NCBI RefSeq assembly: GCF_901709675.1
Contig: NC_051097.1
Location: 11,076,039 to 11,140,038, forward strand
Length of the DNA stretch: 64,000 bases
DNA from: Syngnathus acus
Taxonomy: Eukaryota > Chordata > Actinopteri > Syngnathiformes > Syngnathidae
Direction of reading: 5' to 3'
The translations under genes and the position numbers were made by a program. Positions 34,001-43,815 of this stretch are shown here, piece by piece; position 1 is the stretch's first letter, and each line of letters begins with the position of its first letter. Below the pieces are notes generated by a model, which made no database searches, had not been told where the DNA came from, and saw only the letters and a list, made by a program, of their open reading frames with translations.

Positions 34001-37000
34001 CGGCACGTGTGTTTTGTTGGACCGCCGCCAGGTGTTCCACGATATCGCTTACAAGGCCAAGGACCGGCAGGACCTGCTGGCTGGCATCGAGGAGTTCCTG
34101 GATGAAGTCATCGTGCTGCCCCCCGGGGAGTGGGACCCCGACATCAGAATAGAGCCGCCCAAGACGTTGCCGTCCTCAGACAAGAGGTGGGCGCTCAACT
34201 AAAGTTCAATGAAAATTGTGAATTAAATAATAAGAATTGTGTGGTCCCCAGAAAGAACCAGTTTTCCGGCTTGGAGCCCCCGCCCATGAACGGAGATACC
34301 CCCCATGACTGGGGTCAAGGCGGGGGTGGAGGTCACGAGGTCGGCGAGGAGCTGCAGTGCACCAGAAAGTAAGAGACAATTGTAGAAGGACTCAAGGATT
34401 TAATGTATTTATAGATTATGTTCTAATTAGTTTATTGATGTATTTACTTGTTTGTCTGTCAGGTTCTGCGGTGGCCTGGTGCTGGACGTGAAGCGCAAGG
34501 TGCCGTTCTTCGCCAGCGATTTCTACGACGCGCTGCACATCCAGTCGCTGTCCACCATCTTGTTCATCTACCTGGGCACCGTCACCAACGCCATCACCTT
34601 CGGAGGGCTGCTGGGGGACGCCACTGAAAACATGCAGGTACGCTTTTATTCCGTCCCACGTGTGTTAGCGGTGCAGCAAGTGGGCCTCCCGGCTGCCAAC
34701 TCAAATATTTTCTTGCTTTATTCCTCCGACTGTTGACACAAAAAAGGGTTTGTGTGTTTGACCTTGGAGTACTGACTCGGCATAAAACTCAATTTGATCA
34801 CGTGGTACTTTAAAAAGTCCTTCTTAAAGAAAAGACAGCTTTTTTGTTTTTTAAATATACATGTTTAAAAATATAATACATTCCAGTCCCCACGTGCACA
34901 TTGACAGTGTTTTGCGGCTCGCCATGCGATGGAGGGATTTGCGCTGGCTGTAAATAACCGCAGATCCAGATTACTCGCTCATGGCCGTGCGTTTCCACTG
35001 ACCTCTACGCGCACACACACACCTGCGCACACGCACTTTCAGCGAGCAGAGGGAATCCCCAACTTGCCGTGCGCCCCCAAACGCACCTGAGGCTCAGAAG
35101 TGTCAATCCTGCTGTTGAGTGGAAGTGAATTGCAAACAGGCCTGTCCTGATTGGCCGGCCCAGCGGCATGGCATGTGTGCGTGCGTGCGTACGTGTGGGA
35201 GAAAAAGAACTTCCTGTTGAGTGAGCAACCCCGAAAAAAACGTAACGTAGTGACGTTTGTGTCATGTGACAGGGCGTGCTGGAGAGCTTCCTGGGCACGG
35301 CTCTGACGGGCTGCGTCTTCTGCCTGCTGGCGGGTCAGCCGCTCACCATCCTCAGCAGCACCGGACCCGTTCTGGTCTTCGAGCGGCTCCTCTTCAACTT
35401 CAGCAAGTCAGTTTTCACCGTCTGGCAGCTCGGTTGCCGTGGCGAGCGGCCATAATTGCGTCCCCCCCGCCCCCCCCCTCTCGCGTTTCCAAATGCCGCC
35501 GCGCCCCTTCCGTCCGCCTGTCGTCTTCCGTGATGAATAATGAATGATTCATTTATTTTGACGTCATTGGTGAATAACTGCTCACCTGAAAGTAAGCAAG
35601 TTGCAGTTTATAAAGCGCAACATTTGATATGTTAATAATAATCAAATAAATAATTCAAATAATAATAATCAAAACATTCCGTTTTATTAGCTTTTGAGAA
35701 ATAAGTGTTATTTGAAAATAAAAATACATTCTAGAAAATAAATAAAAATACATTTCAGGACTCTTTGTAGAGCTCAAATTTTCTTTAGCTGATATCAAAT
35801 TTGATAAAAGATCAATTTCCATTCTACTTGAAAACCGTGAATGTATAAAACTGGTCTAATATAATATTTGTCGTGTCGCGAGCAGGGACCACGGCTTCGA
35901 CTACCTGGAGTTCCGCCTGTGGATCGGGCTGTGGTCGAGCGTGTTCTGCCTGGTGCTGGTGGCGACGGACGCCAGTTTCCTGGTCAAGTACTTCACGCGC
36001 TTCACCGAGGAAGGCTTCTCGGCGCTCATCAGCTTCATCTTCATCTACGACGCCTTCAAGAAGATGATCAAGCTGGCGCACCACCACCCCATCAACGCGC
36101 ACTACCGAGCCGAGCTCGTCATAATGTACGACTGCACCTGCCAACCCGGTGAGTGTAAATTTTTCTTTTTTACCGTGGCTGACCTGATTTTGTTATTTTT
36201 TCTTTTTTTCTTTCTCCAAGGCAACACCACGGACCTCTATGAGGCCGCCGGCTGGACGAACAGTTCCGACCTGGTACCCAGGCGACGCCCCCGCCCTTTC
36301 CCGGCTCAGCAACAATACTAAGCGTCGTTTTTTTTTTTCAGTCGGAGAACGCCACCTGGGCGACGCTCACCCGCGACCAGTGCGTCAATTACGGCGGGCG
36401 TCTGGTGGGCGAGGCCTGCGGCTACGTGCCTGACATCACCCTCATGTCCTTCATCTTGTTCTTCGGCACCTACACCTGCTCCATGGCGCTCAAGAAGTTC
36501 AAGACCAGTCGCTTCTTCCCCACCAAGGTGACTTTGTTTTTTTGCCGACGGGTTCCCCCGACCGACGCCATTTTGTCTTCTTTCCCAGGTGAGGAAGCTG
36601 ATCAGCGACTTTGCCATCATCATCGCCATCCTGCTCTTCTGCGGCGTGGACGCTCTAGTGGGTGTGGACACGCCCAAGCTCATCGTGCCAAGCCAATTCA
36701 AGGTACACAGACTTGGCAGCAGCCATCTTTGTTGCCGCTCGTTCACATCGGACCCGCCGATTCAGCTCTTTGTTCCAAGTCACTGAGGAGGAACTGGAAT
36801 AACCGGTTAAAGCGGGGGAAAAAAAAAAAAACTCCAGGTGTCCTCATGGACACAATGGCACCTTTCACACTGTCTTTTCCTTGTTTGTCCGCAGCCTACC
36901 AGTCCATCGCGAGGCTGGTTCGTCCGTCCCTCCGGGAGCAACCCGTGGTGGGTGTACCTGGCCGCGGCCCTCCCCGCCCTGCTGGTCACCATCCTGATCT

Positions 37001-39446
37001 TCATGGACCAGCAGATCACGGCGGTCATCGTCAACAGGAAAGAGCACAAACTCAAGGTGAGGTCCAAATCCGGGCCGTGGCTCGGCCCTCTGACCCGCTG
37101 GTGGGTGCGCTTTGGTCCCGCAGAAAGGCGCGGGGTACCACCTGGACCTGTTCTGGGTGGCGGTGCTGATGATGGTGTGCTCCTTCATGGGCCTGCCCTG
37201 GTACGTGGCCGCCACCGTCATCTCCATCGCCCACATCGACTCGCTCAAGATGGAGACGGAGACGTCGGCGCCCGGAGAGCAGCCCAAGTTCTTGGGTGTC
37301 AGGTGGGGTCAGCGCATCAGCCATCCAAACCGATCCGTCCTCATTTTGGTTTTGTCCGTTCCAGGGAGCAAAGAGTCACCGGGATCATCGTTTTCATCCT
37401 GACCGGACTTTCCGTCCTCATGGCCCCCGTCCTCAAGGTGAGCGCCAGAGTTCTGTGGCTTACTGTCTGTTCATTTCAGGACAAACCGCTGCCACCTCTT
37501 GGCCCAAAACTATTCATCCCTTTAGAAATCTCTCAGGTGGACGTAATGTGTTGTGAAATGGAGCGCGATTAGCGAGTTTTCAAGCCGTGACATTAACCTT
37601 CAGGCCTTGCTGGGCCCCTTTGGACTCATCATTTCAATCTGGCAAGATTGTTAACAGCATTTTGGACTGGAGAGGGTCTTAAAGCATGCAGGACGCCCAT
37701 TAGGATCGCTATGTTAATGGCTCCAGATTTGTCTGAAATTGTCCCACGGATTAGTTGTGCTCTCAAGCTCTTTTTAGGACTGTGTGCTGTCCTCTCTCGA
37801 ACCCAGCTGCCTCCGAAAAGTTCATCCTGTTAGGAATCTTAACATTTCCAATCTGCCATTACGGAGTAGACGTCAAAGCTGTTGTTGCTGGAATCACTAC
37901 GCCCCCTGGTGGACATTTTTTATGAAGGGCTTAACATCGCCCTCCTGTTACCATAACAAAGGGGAATAATTCAGGACGGCTTGGGGAAAGTAGAATAATA
38001 ACAAATGAATAAGTCATAGAATTTCAGATAAATTCATGTTTTATATTCTTAAATTAATGTTCCTATATTTGATTTCAACCATCAATTTTCGGTTTAAGTT
38101 GACATTTCTTGTCCCTCACTGGCTGCCGTACTCACATCGATCTTTCGTCTGCAAACAAGAATCTTGAAACATCTGATATTACTTGTCAAACTGCTGACAT
38201 TTTTAGGGAGACTTAAAAGAAATGTCAACGAATAAAAAGTGTCTATAAATACGCGTGCTTTTACTGCTTGTTGAGTCCAACTCTCTGGAAAATTCACGTG
38301 TGTAATTCTAGAACGTTACGAGAAAAGCTGCTTGCGGACTATTTTTACGTCGCTAAAAATAATCTTTTTTTTTTTTTTTTAAATGGCGACATCTGTTTTG
38401 GTCATCAGTTGCGTTAAATCGACTGTGTGTGTTTTGTTGTAGTTCATTCCCATGCCCGTGCTGTATGGCGTCTTCCTGTACATGGGCGTGGCCTCGCTCA
38501 ACGGCGTCCAGGTGAGTCGCTGACATCAGCTTATCCCATTGAATTGTGAATTTCCAATCATTTCTTTTTTGGTGTCAGTTCATGGATCGTCTGCAGCTGC
38601 TGCTGATGCCGGCTAAGCACCAGCCAGACCTCATCTACCTTCGCCACGTGCCCCAGCGCCGCATCCACCTGTTCACCTTCATCCAGGCCTTGTGCCTGGC
38701 CCTCCTCTGGGTGCTCAAATCCACCGTGGCCGCCATCATCTTCCCCGTCATGGTGAGCCCGTCCGTCCCGAGGCGCATCGCTCCCGAAGCCTCACGAGGG
38801 TTGGCCATTTCCTCCGTCAGATCTTGGCCTTGGTGGCCGTGCGCAAGGCCATGGACTACCTGTTCTCCCAGCACGACCTGAGCTACCTGGACGACGTCAT
38901 CCCCGAGAAGGACAAGAAGAAGAAGGAGGACGAGAAAAAGAAGAAGCACAAGAAGAAAGGCAGCATCGACTCTGAAAACGATTACGTATGTCTTTGTCTG
39001 GTTTTCCGTGTCGTCCGTGGTCCTCCTCTAGATGTGGTGTTTTTAACGTTGTTGTTGTGTCCCCCCCCCCTCCTCCTCCCTCCTCCTCCTCCTGGTCCAG
39101 TCCGACTACCCCTTCCACGACAATATTCCCACGATAAAAATCTCCATGCCGATGATGGAGCAGCAGCCCATGTTGGGACAGAAGTCTTTGGCTAGTGAGT
39201 ACCAGCCAGGCTTGGCTTTTTTTCGGGGGCTTTTTGTTGCTTCATGCTCGTCCCCCCCCCCCCCCCCCCCCCTCTTTTAAGTGTGTAGTACCCGCTTGGC
39301 TGCATTTAGTCCATTTCCATTTGGAGCCCAAATTGCTTCATCTTCCAGTTCAAAGTGATTTTGACGCTAACGTGTGGTTGTTGACTCCGCCCCCCTCGGC
39401 AGGAAGCACGTCGCAGGATTTCCTTAACACACATTCGCCGTGCTGA
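28083..39446 (+). CDS. slc4a4: Electrogenic sodium-bicarbonate cotransporter NBCe1 (B-type N-terminus)
   Basis: Plasma-membrane Na+/HCO3- cotransporter for pH control and epithelial bicarbonate transport. Exons: 28083-28099, 29549-29622, 29796-29972, 31494-31626, 32226-32386, 32453-32632, 32817-32912, 33268-33344, 33408-33565, 33629-33716, 34032-34186, 34252-34368, 34463-34637, 35273-35406, 35886-36148, 36221-36273, 36342-36527, 36589-36702, 36895-37056, 37124-37302, 37365-37437, 38443-38511, 38579-38752, 38821-38985, 39101-39194, 39403-39446. All phases agree: 3318 bases, 1105 residues (human NBCe1-B 1079). Visible are [20 protein letters not shown] (IRBIT-responsive N-terminus), [13 protein letters not shown], the stilbene-site KMIK, three glycosylation sequons in the large outer loop (NTT, NSS, NAT), [14 protein letters not shown], the lysine-rich tail and the end DFLNTHSPC. 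Exon 7 looks like an in-frame optional cassette, and a second 3' exon lies downstream. Confidence 0.95.
28395..28605. repeat. Cluster of CTAGT motifs in slc4a4 intron 1
   Basis: At least six copies of CTAGT/ACTAG occur within about 200 bases (GGCTAGTTT, CTACTAGTTAG, CACTAGTCGC, CTACTAGTAAC, TTACTAGCGC, CCACTAGTTTT). It looks like a decayed palindromic interspersed repeat. Family unknown. Confidence 0.35.
29099..29112. repeat. Poly-G tract in slc4a4 intron 1
   Basis: Run of 14 G. Length-variable homopolymer with no coding role. Confidence 0.85.
31918..32040. repeat. Short tandem duplication in slc4a4 intron 4
   Basis: Three diverged copies of a unit beginning GCTGRGGAATCAAGAG, near 31923, 31973 and 32016; the first two continue with TGATTAAAT or TATTAAAT. 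Spacing is about 43-50 bases. It lies wholly within intron 4, just before exon 5. Confidence 0.55.
32728..32785. repeat. (CCTT)n microsatellite in slc4a4 intron 6
   Basis: Imperfect run of CTTC/CCTT units that also serves as an extended pyrimidine tract upstream of the exon 7 acceptor at 32816. Its length could influence how strongly exon 7 is included; that is inference. Confidence 0.7.
32817..32912 (+). other. slc4a4: In-frame cassette exon of slc4a4 (exon 7)
   Basis: A 96-base exon, phase 1 on both sides, encoding about 32 residues ([20 protein letters not shown] and onward to GYL). Skipping it joins exon 6 to exon 8 and gives [14 protein letters not shown], which mirrors the mammalian NBCe1 stretch NGSPAMTHRNLTS as I remember it. 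The exon is therefore extra relative to the mammalian main form and probably alternatively spliced. Its acceptor (GTCAAAG) is weak and its donor (GTAAGT) strong. It lies in the linker between the cytosolic N-domain and the membrane domain. Confidence 0.6.
37900..37914 (-). promoter_or_regulatory. CTCF-like motif in slc4a4 intron 21
   Basis: CGCCCCCTGGTGGAC, read on the minus strand as GTCCACCAGGGGGCG, fits the CTCF core. It lies in the largest late intron of slc4a4. Confidence 0.4.
39252..39272. repeat. Poly-C tract in the last slc4a4 intron
   Basis: Uninterrupted run of 21 C between exons 25 and 26. Confidence 0.9.
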
Positions 39447-39559
39447 GCACCGCTTGCAGTCGTCCACAGTGGCCGAGTACGTGAGTCGGGACTTGGTCCT
39501 CTCCATTTTGTCGCGTGCACACACCAAAATGTTTTGTCGTCCTCCCTGCCTGCCCGCAG

Positions 39560-39653
39560 CCTTGAGCGAGGCGCCTACACCAAAGCGTCGTCTGACATCC
39601 CAGCGGAGGACAACCGTTTCTTCTGGAAAAAGTCCTCCGAAACAGACCTGTGA
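39560..39653 (+). other. slc4a4: Candidate alternative 3' exon of slc4a4 encoding a PDZ-ligand tail
   Basis: After the annotated stop there is a good donor (TAC|GTGAGT at 39481) and a good acceptor (TGCCCGCAG ending 39559). Beyond them an open frame reads LERGAYTKASSDIPAE and ends SSETDL before TGA at 39651-39653. Mammalian NBCe1-C arises by skipping the penultimate coding exon (97 bases), which shifts frame and yields a longer tail ending in a class I PDZ ligand. Here the matching exon 25 is 94 bases, which shifts frame by the same amount, and exon 26 then reads open through 39480. With the first acceptor the tail frame does not follow directly. An acceptor 7 bases downstream (39566), or an 11-base microexon at 39470-39480 after exon 25 skipping, restores it. 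The tail is visible; the splice route is uncertain. Confidence 0.5.
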
Positions 39654-40998
39654 AAAGATTTGAAGAGCAACTTCGTTTTTGTTTTTTTTACTCAGTGCTA
39701 TTTTTAAAGATTCCTTTCCAATCACAAATGGCTGGATCTATATATTGTTTTTTATTATGACAAAGCCACGAGCAGTTTCGTTGATCCAACATTCAGTATG
39801 ACTGATTCCTGGAGTTTTCCTTAATTGCACAGAAGATAAGTGATTCGTATAATCATCGTCAGTCTGGATTGTTTATTCCACTAAATAGGCCAATAAACTA
39901 AAAAAAAAAAATAATAATTATACTCAAGCAGACAACAATCTAAATAACTAAATTGGCTATCTAATTTTTTTTTAATTTTCCACTAAGCAATGAAATGAAT
40001 TATTTTTTAAATTATGCTTTTAGAGTAAACGCCAGCAGGCAACATTTTTACATTGTATTTTCTTCTGTATTGATCTCACAGACAGATCTTGAATGGTAGA
40101 CGCTTTGTGGTCTGCCTCGTCCTCCATCTCTGATTTCTTCCTAAGAATGTAGTTCTACCTCCCATCCATCTCTCTCTCGCTCTCTCTCTCTCTCCGTAGG
40201 TGCCAGACGTCTGTCATCGTGCAATTATGTTGGTGATCACAACACTGACTTTGATTTATTTCATTTTTTGAAATCTTCCATCCTTCCTTCCTCTCTCCCT
40301 CTCTTCCTCCCTTCAATTGAATTTTCTCGTTTTAATATTTAGAGGGTTTTTTTTTAAAGTACAGATTTTGAGTAATGCTTTCAAATGTGACTATGGAATC
40401 ATAACTCAGTGTTTGCAAAATCCACGCGGTGACAATCTACAATGCACAAAACCAATGTGACGCAAACCAGACTGTCGTTCAAGCTGCTTTCGACACGAGA
40501 CTCAAATCAAAATCGTGTTGATCTTTTTTTGGATGTCTTTCTTTTTTTTGTGGAGAAGTTTAGGCAATTTTGTACATGCACCTTATGGGCTCAATAATAA
40601 TTGAAAAAATGCAGACAGAAGAAACCTTTTTTTATGGTGGTGTATTTTTTGAATGACAAAATAAAACACTTAAATATATTTGTAAAGAAGTGACTGTGTT
40701 ATGGTGTATATGAACACGCCCCGCCTCCTGATACACACACGCACACACACACCTTGTATGTTGCTCTGCTCCACCAGTCTTTGAGTGACGCTCGCCAAGA
40801 GGGAATGCTGAAACGGACTGACGGGTAATTTCTATTGATTATTTATTATTATTATTTTTTATATTTATTGTTATTTATTTTTTATATTCATTATTATTCA
40901 TTGCTCTCTTTGTATTTGCACCAGTTTCTGCAAAATGTCACTTGTCATGACATTGCTCATTCATTTTAGTCTTTGTTGTTTTTTATTCGGAAAAGAGC
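39654..40998. other. slc4a4 3' UTR and slc4a4-npffr2 spacer
   Basis: No coding exon is seen. An AATAAA at 40660-40665 is the best poly(A) signal for slc4a4. Earlier AATAAA or ATAAA hexamers near 39891 could give a shorter form. A CT-repeat lies at about 40170-40196. The last 250 bases before npffr2 are A/T-rich and may hold its untranslated leader or intron. Confidence 0.45.
40660..40665 (+). terminator. slc4a4: Likely slc4a4 polyadenylation signal
   Basis: AATAAA followed by a T/GT-rich stretch (TATATTTGTAAAG...GTGTTATGGTGT), about 1.2 kb after the stop codon and before npffr2. Confidence 0.5.
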
Positions 40999-42431
40999 AT
41001 GAAGCAGAACATCAGCAGGAACTCCTCATGGGGTCCGTGGCGTGGCCGCCGGGACAACGTGACTTACGTGGACTTCTACCTCCACCGGGCGTCGGTGGCG
41101 GCCGTGTTCGCCGCATCCTACCTGCTGATCTTCCTGCTGTGCATGCTGGGTAACGCCCTAGTTTGTTTCATGGTGCTTCGGCGCAGGAGCATGCGAACCG
41201 TCACCAACTTGTTCATCCTCAACTTGGCTGTCAGTGATTTGCTGGTGGGCATCTTCTGCATGCCCACCACGCTGGTGGACAACATCATTACAGGTACGCA
41301 ACTTACTCGGGCCTGGCACCTTGGGTGTCCAAGCATATTTCAGGGGGGCGGTGCCCCTGCCCGCTCCCCCCTTAGCACCGCCATTGTGTACAACCCAGAA
41401 TTTTCAACTAAATTTCGAAATGTCTCCTGTTTTTTTTGGTTTAGGATGGCCTTTTGGGAACCTCGTGTGCAAAGTAAGCGGGACGGTCCAGGGAATCTCC
41501 GTGTCGGCGTCCGTCTTCACGCTGGTGGCCATCGCCGTCGACCGGTAAAGTGACCCTCGATTCTATTCTCATGGGCAGGAGATGGTAAAAGGGTTCTTCC
41601 CCGGTTTGTCCGTGCAGGTTCCGCTGCATCGTTTACCCTTTCAAGCAGAAACTGACCATCGCCACGTCCAAGCTGATCGTCACCGTCATCTGGGTGCTGG
41701 CGGCAACCATCTCATGCCCGTCGGGCCTTACGCTGCACGTGGCCCACGAGCCCAGCGTGCGTATCGTCCTGCGGCGACGCCAGGACAGCCGCCCCTTCTA
41801 CTGGTGCCGCGAGAACTGGCCCAGTCCGGACATGCGCAAAGTCTACACCACCGTGCTCTTCGTCAACATCTACTTGGCCCCGCTCACCCTCATCGTCATC
41901 ATGTACGCCCGCATCGGAGTGGCGCTCTTCAAGAGCGAGGCGGCGGGGGCGTCTCTGAGGAGGGACGGGCCGGGAGCCGGCACGGAGGTCCGGCAGACCG
42001 TCTCCAGGAAGAAGAAGCGAGTGGTGGTCATGCTCTTGGTGGTGGCGCTGCTCTTCGCCCTGTCCTGGCTGCCGCTGTGGTCGCTGATGATGCTGAGCGA
42101 CTACGGCAGCCTGAGCGAGGGCCAGCACCGCGTGGTCAACATCTACCTGTACCCACTGGCTCACTGGCTGGCCTTCTTCAACAGCAGCGTCAACCCCATC
42201 ATCTACGGCTTCTTCAACGAGAACTTCCGCCGAGGCTTCCAGGCCGCCTTTCGATTCCAGCTGTGCGCCGTCGTCACCGAGCACCAGAGGAGCTTTTCCC
42301 CTCGCGTCCGCGGCAACGGCGTCCCCCCGATACGGCTCGCTTCTATGGGGGGGATCGGGCCCGGCGGGAGGGGTCGGGAGGCCTCGAGAGACCACGTAGG
42401 AGACCAGTACGTGACCGGGGAGGCTCGCTAG
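40999..42431 (+). CDS. npffr2: Neuropeptide FF receptor 2
   Basis: Class A GPCR for RFamide peptides (NPFF/NPAF), coupling mainly to Gi. Exons: 40999-41293, 41445-41544, 41618-42431. They join in phase to 1209 bases, 402 residues. The extracellular N-terminus has three sequons (NIS, NSS, NVT) and the family stretch [12 protein letters not shown]2 has [12 protein letters not shown]3 ends AVDRF (family variant of DRY), the disulphide pair lies in LVCKVSG and YWCRENW, TM6 has [14 protein letters not shown] and TM7 [19 protein letters not shown]. The start ATG is the first after a possible acceptor (CGGAAAAG|AGCATG), so a short upstream 5' exon is possible, as in mammals. It follows slc4a4 as in human 4q13. 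AATAAA at 42532-42537 closes the unit. Confidence 0.92.
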
Positions 42432-42531
42432 CTTTCCTAGACCAAAGACATGGTCCTGAAAGCAATTGCAGTGTCGAGTAGCTTGTTAAAATGGATTGCT
42501 GGCGCGTTATTTGGATTGTGCTCAACAAAAC

Positions 42532-42537
42532 AATAAA
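42532..42537 (+). terminator. npffr2: npffr2 polyadenylation signal
   Basis: AATAAA about 100 bases after the stop codon; first canonical hexamer downstream. Confidence 0.65.
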
Positions 42538-42559
42538 TTGGATTCCAACCACCGTTGAT

Positions 42560-43815
42560 CATTCAAATGTATTGCTTTTCTCATCGATTCATTCTCCTCA
42601 ATCCAGAAGATCTGATTATGGTCGTTAATGAGAAACTAATCAAGTGATTTATTCCTTTGGCACATTAAGAAGTCTTGCTGTGGCGCTCGTAACTCTCGGG
42701 ACTTTTCTTTAATGTGATCCAGCGCAATTACAGGCGACGCACAGGAACCGAGACAGTTGTGTTCAACTCCTTTGAGTGTTGAGAGTGTCCTCCTGGAGCC
42801 GCTAATCTGCCATTAGCACGTCTGGCTACAGCAGGTTAATGGTTCCAACCGGATGATGGTAAAAACTAATCGTGTGTCAGTCACACATTTCTACTCCGTC
42901 CAATCCGGATTCAATCTTTACAGTCCAGAATTCGATTGATCTGATGCCAAGATGGGGTGGGTGGGTTCTGGAACGCGGAATACAACACGTGACCTGGGTT
43001 GCTTTTGGATCCAATGTATTAACAGTACAGTTGCGTGGATACAGTACAAGTTTCCAGGGATTGTCTGGACGTCGTCGCCGGCCGGCAACACGCTTCACAT
43101 ACAAATTGTACAAGATGTATCTGCTCGGGATTCACATTCAAAGTCCACAGAGGGAAAACATTTTTTTTATAAAAAAAGCTTCCGTGCCACGATTCTTACA
43201 CTCCACCCGGACAAACGCACGTCCATCAGGGCTACTTCCAGGAGGTGGCGTGTGTTCCAATACTTTTGTACATATGCTACCAGGCCAATGAAAGCATTTC
43301 ATACAAACACGCTGATTAAAAACAGTCCTTGTTTTCAGTTTTTTACATCCCGCAGGGGAAACACAAGTGATTCTCTTTTCAAAAAGTTCTTTTCAAGGTG
43401 AGACGGCAAAATGAAGGCCTCAATGAGAGTACATCAAATCTGAAGGTAATCTGGCCAGTACAGTGGTGCTTTGAATTTTGAGTTGAATTCATCTTTTGCT
43501 CGGTTACTCGTATTTGGAGGTGTAATTGTTCAGCTTAAAAAAGACTTTTTTGGCATCGAAAAATCTTCAAATGGTCAGTATGTCAAATATGATCATTTGA
43601 AAATGTGTCCATCTCTGGCACCGCATCTTTTGCCTCATTTCGAATTGTTATTTGATAACTTGTGAGCGAGGGACTCAAGGCATCACTGTACACTCCACAC
43701 GTGAAAAATGGTGACTTTTGGACTATGGGGAAGCCCTCAAAATGGCGTTTTTATTTTTTGGGCAGAATAAGAACGACAAAGAAACAGATCGACTTCAAGA
43801 CTTGTCGACAACAGC
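42560..43815. other. Convergent spacer, npffr2 to smarca2-like
   Basis: No coding exon is recognised on either strand. It separates two convergent genes and is the junction between a block matching human 4q13 and a block matching human 9p24. Part of it presumably holds the 3' UTR of the minus-strand bromodomain gene. Confidence 0.4.

Noticed and set aside
41535-41620. DRF instead of DRY at the end of TM3 in npffr2, first taken as a missing key residue.
   Set aside because: From memory NPFF receptors normally have DRF here, so it is a family trait.
41582-42481. A 299-codon frame overlapping npffr2 exon 3, and the opposite-strand frame 41712-42395.
   Set aside because: Shadows of the G/C-rich npffr2 exon 3 in other frames; the receptor frame alone has family motifs.
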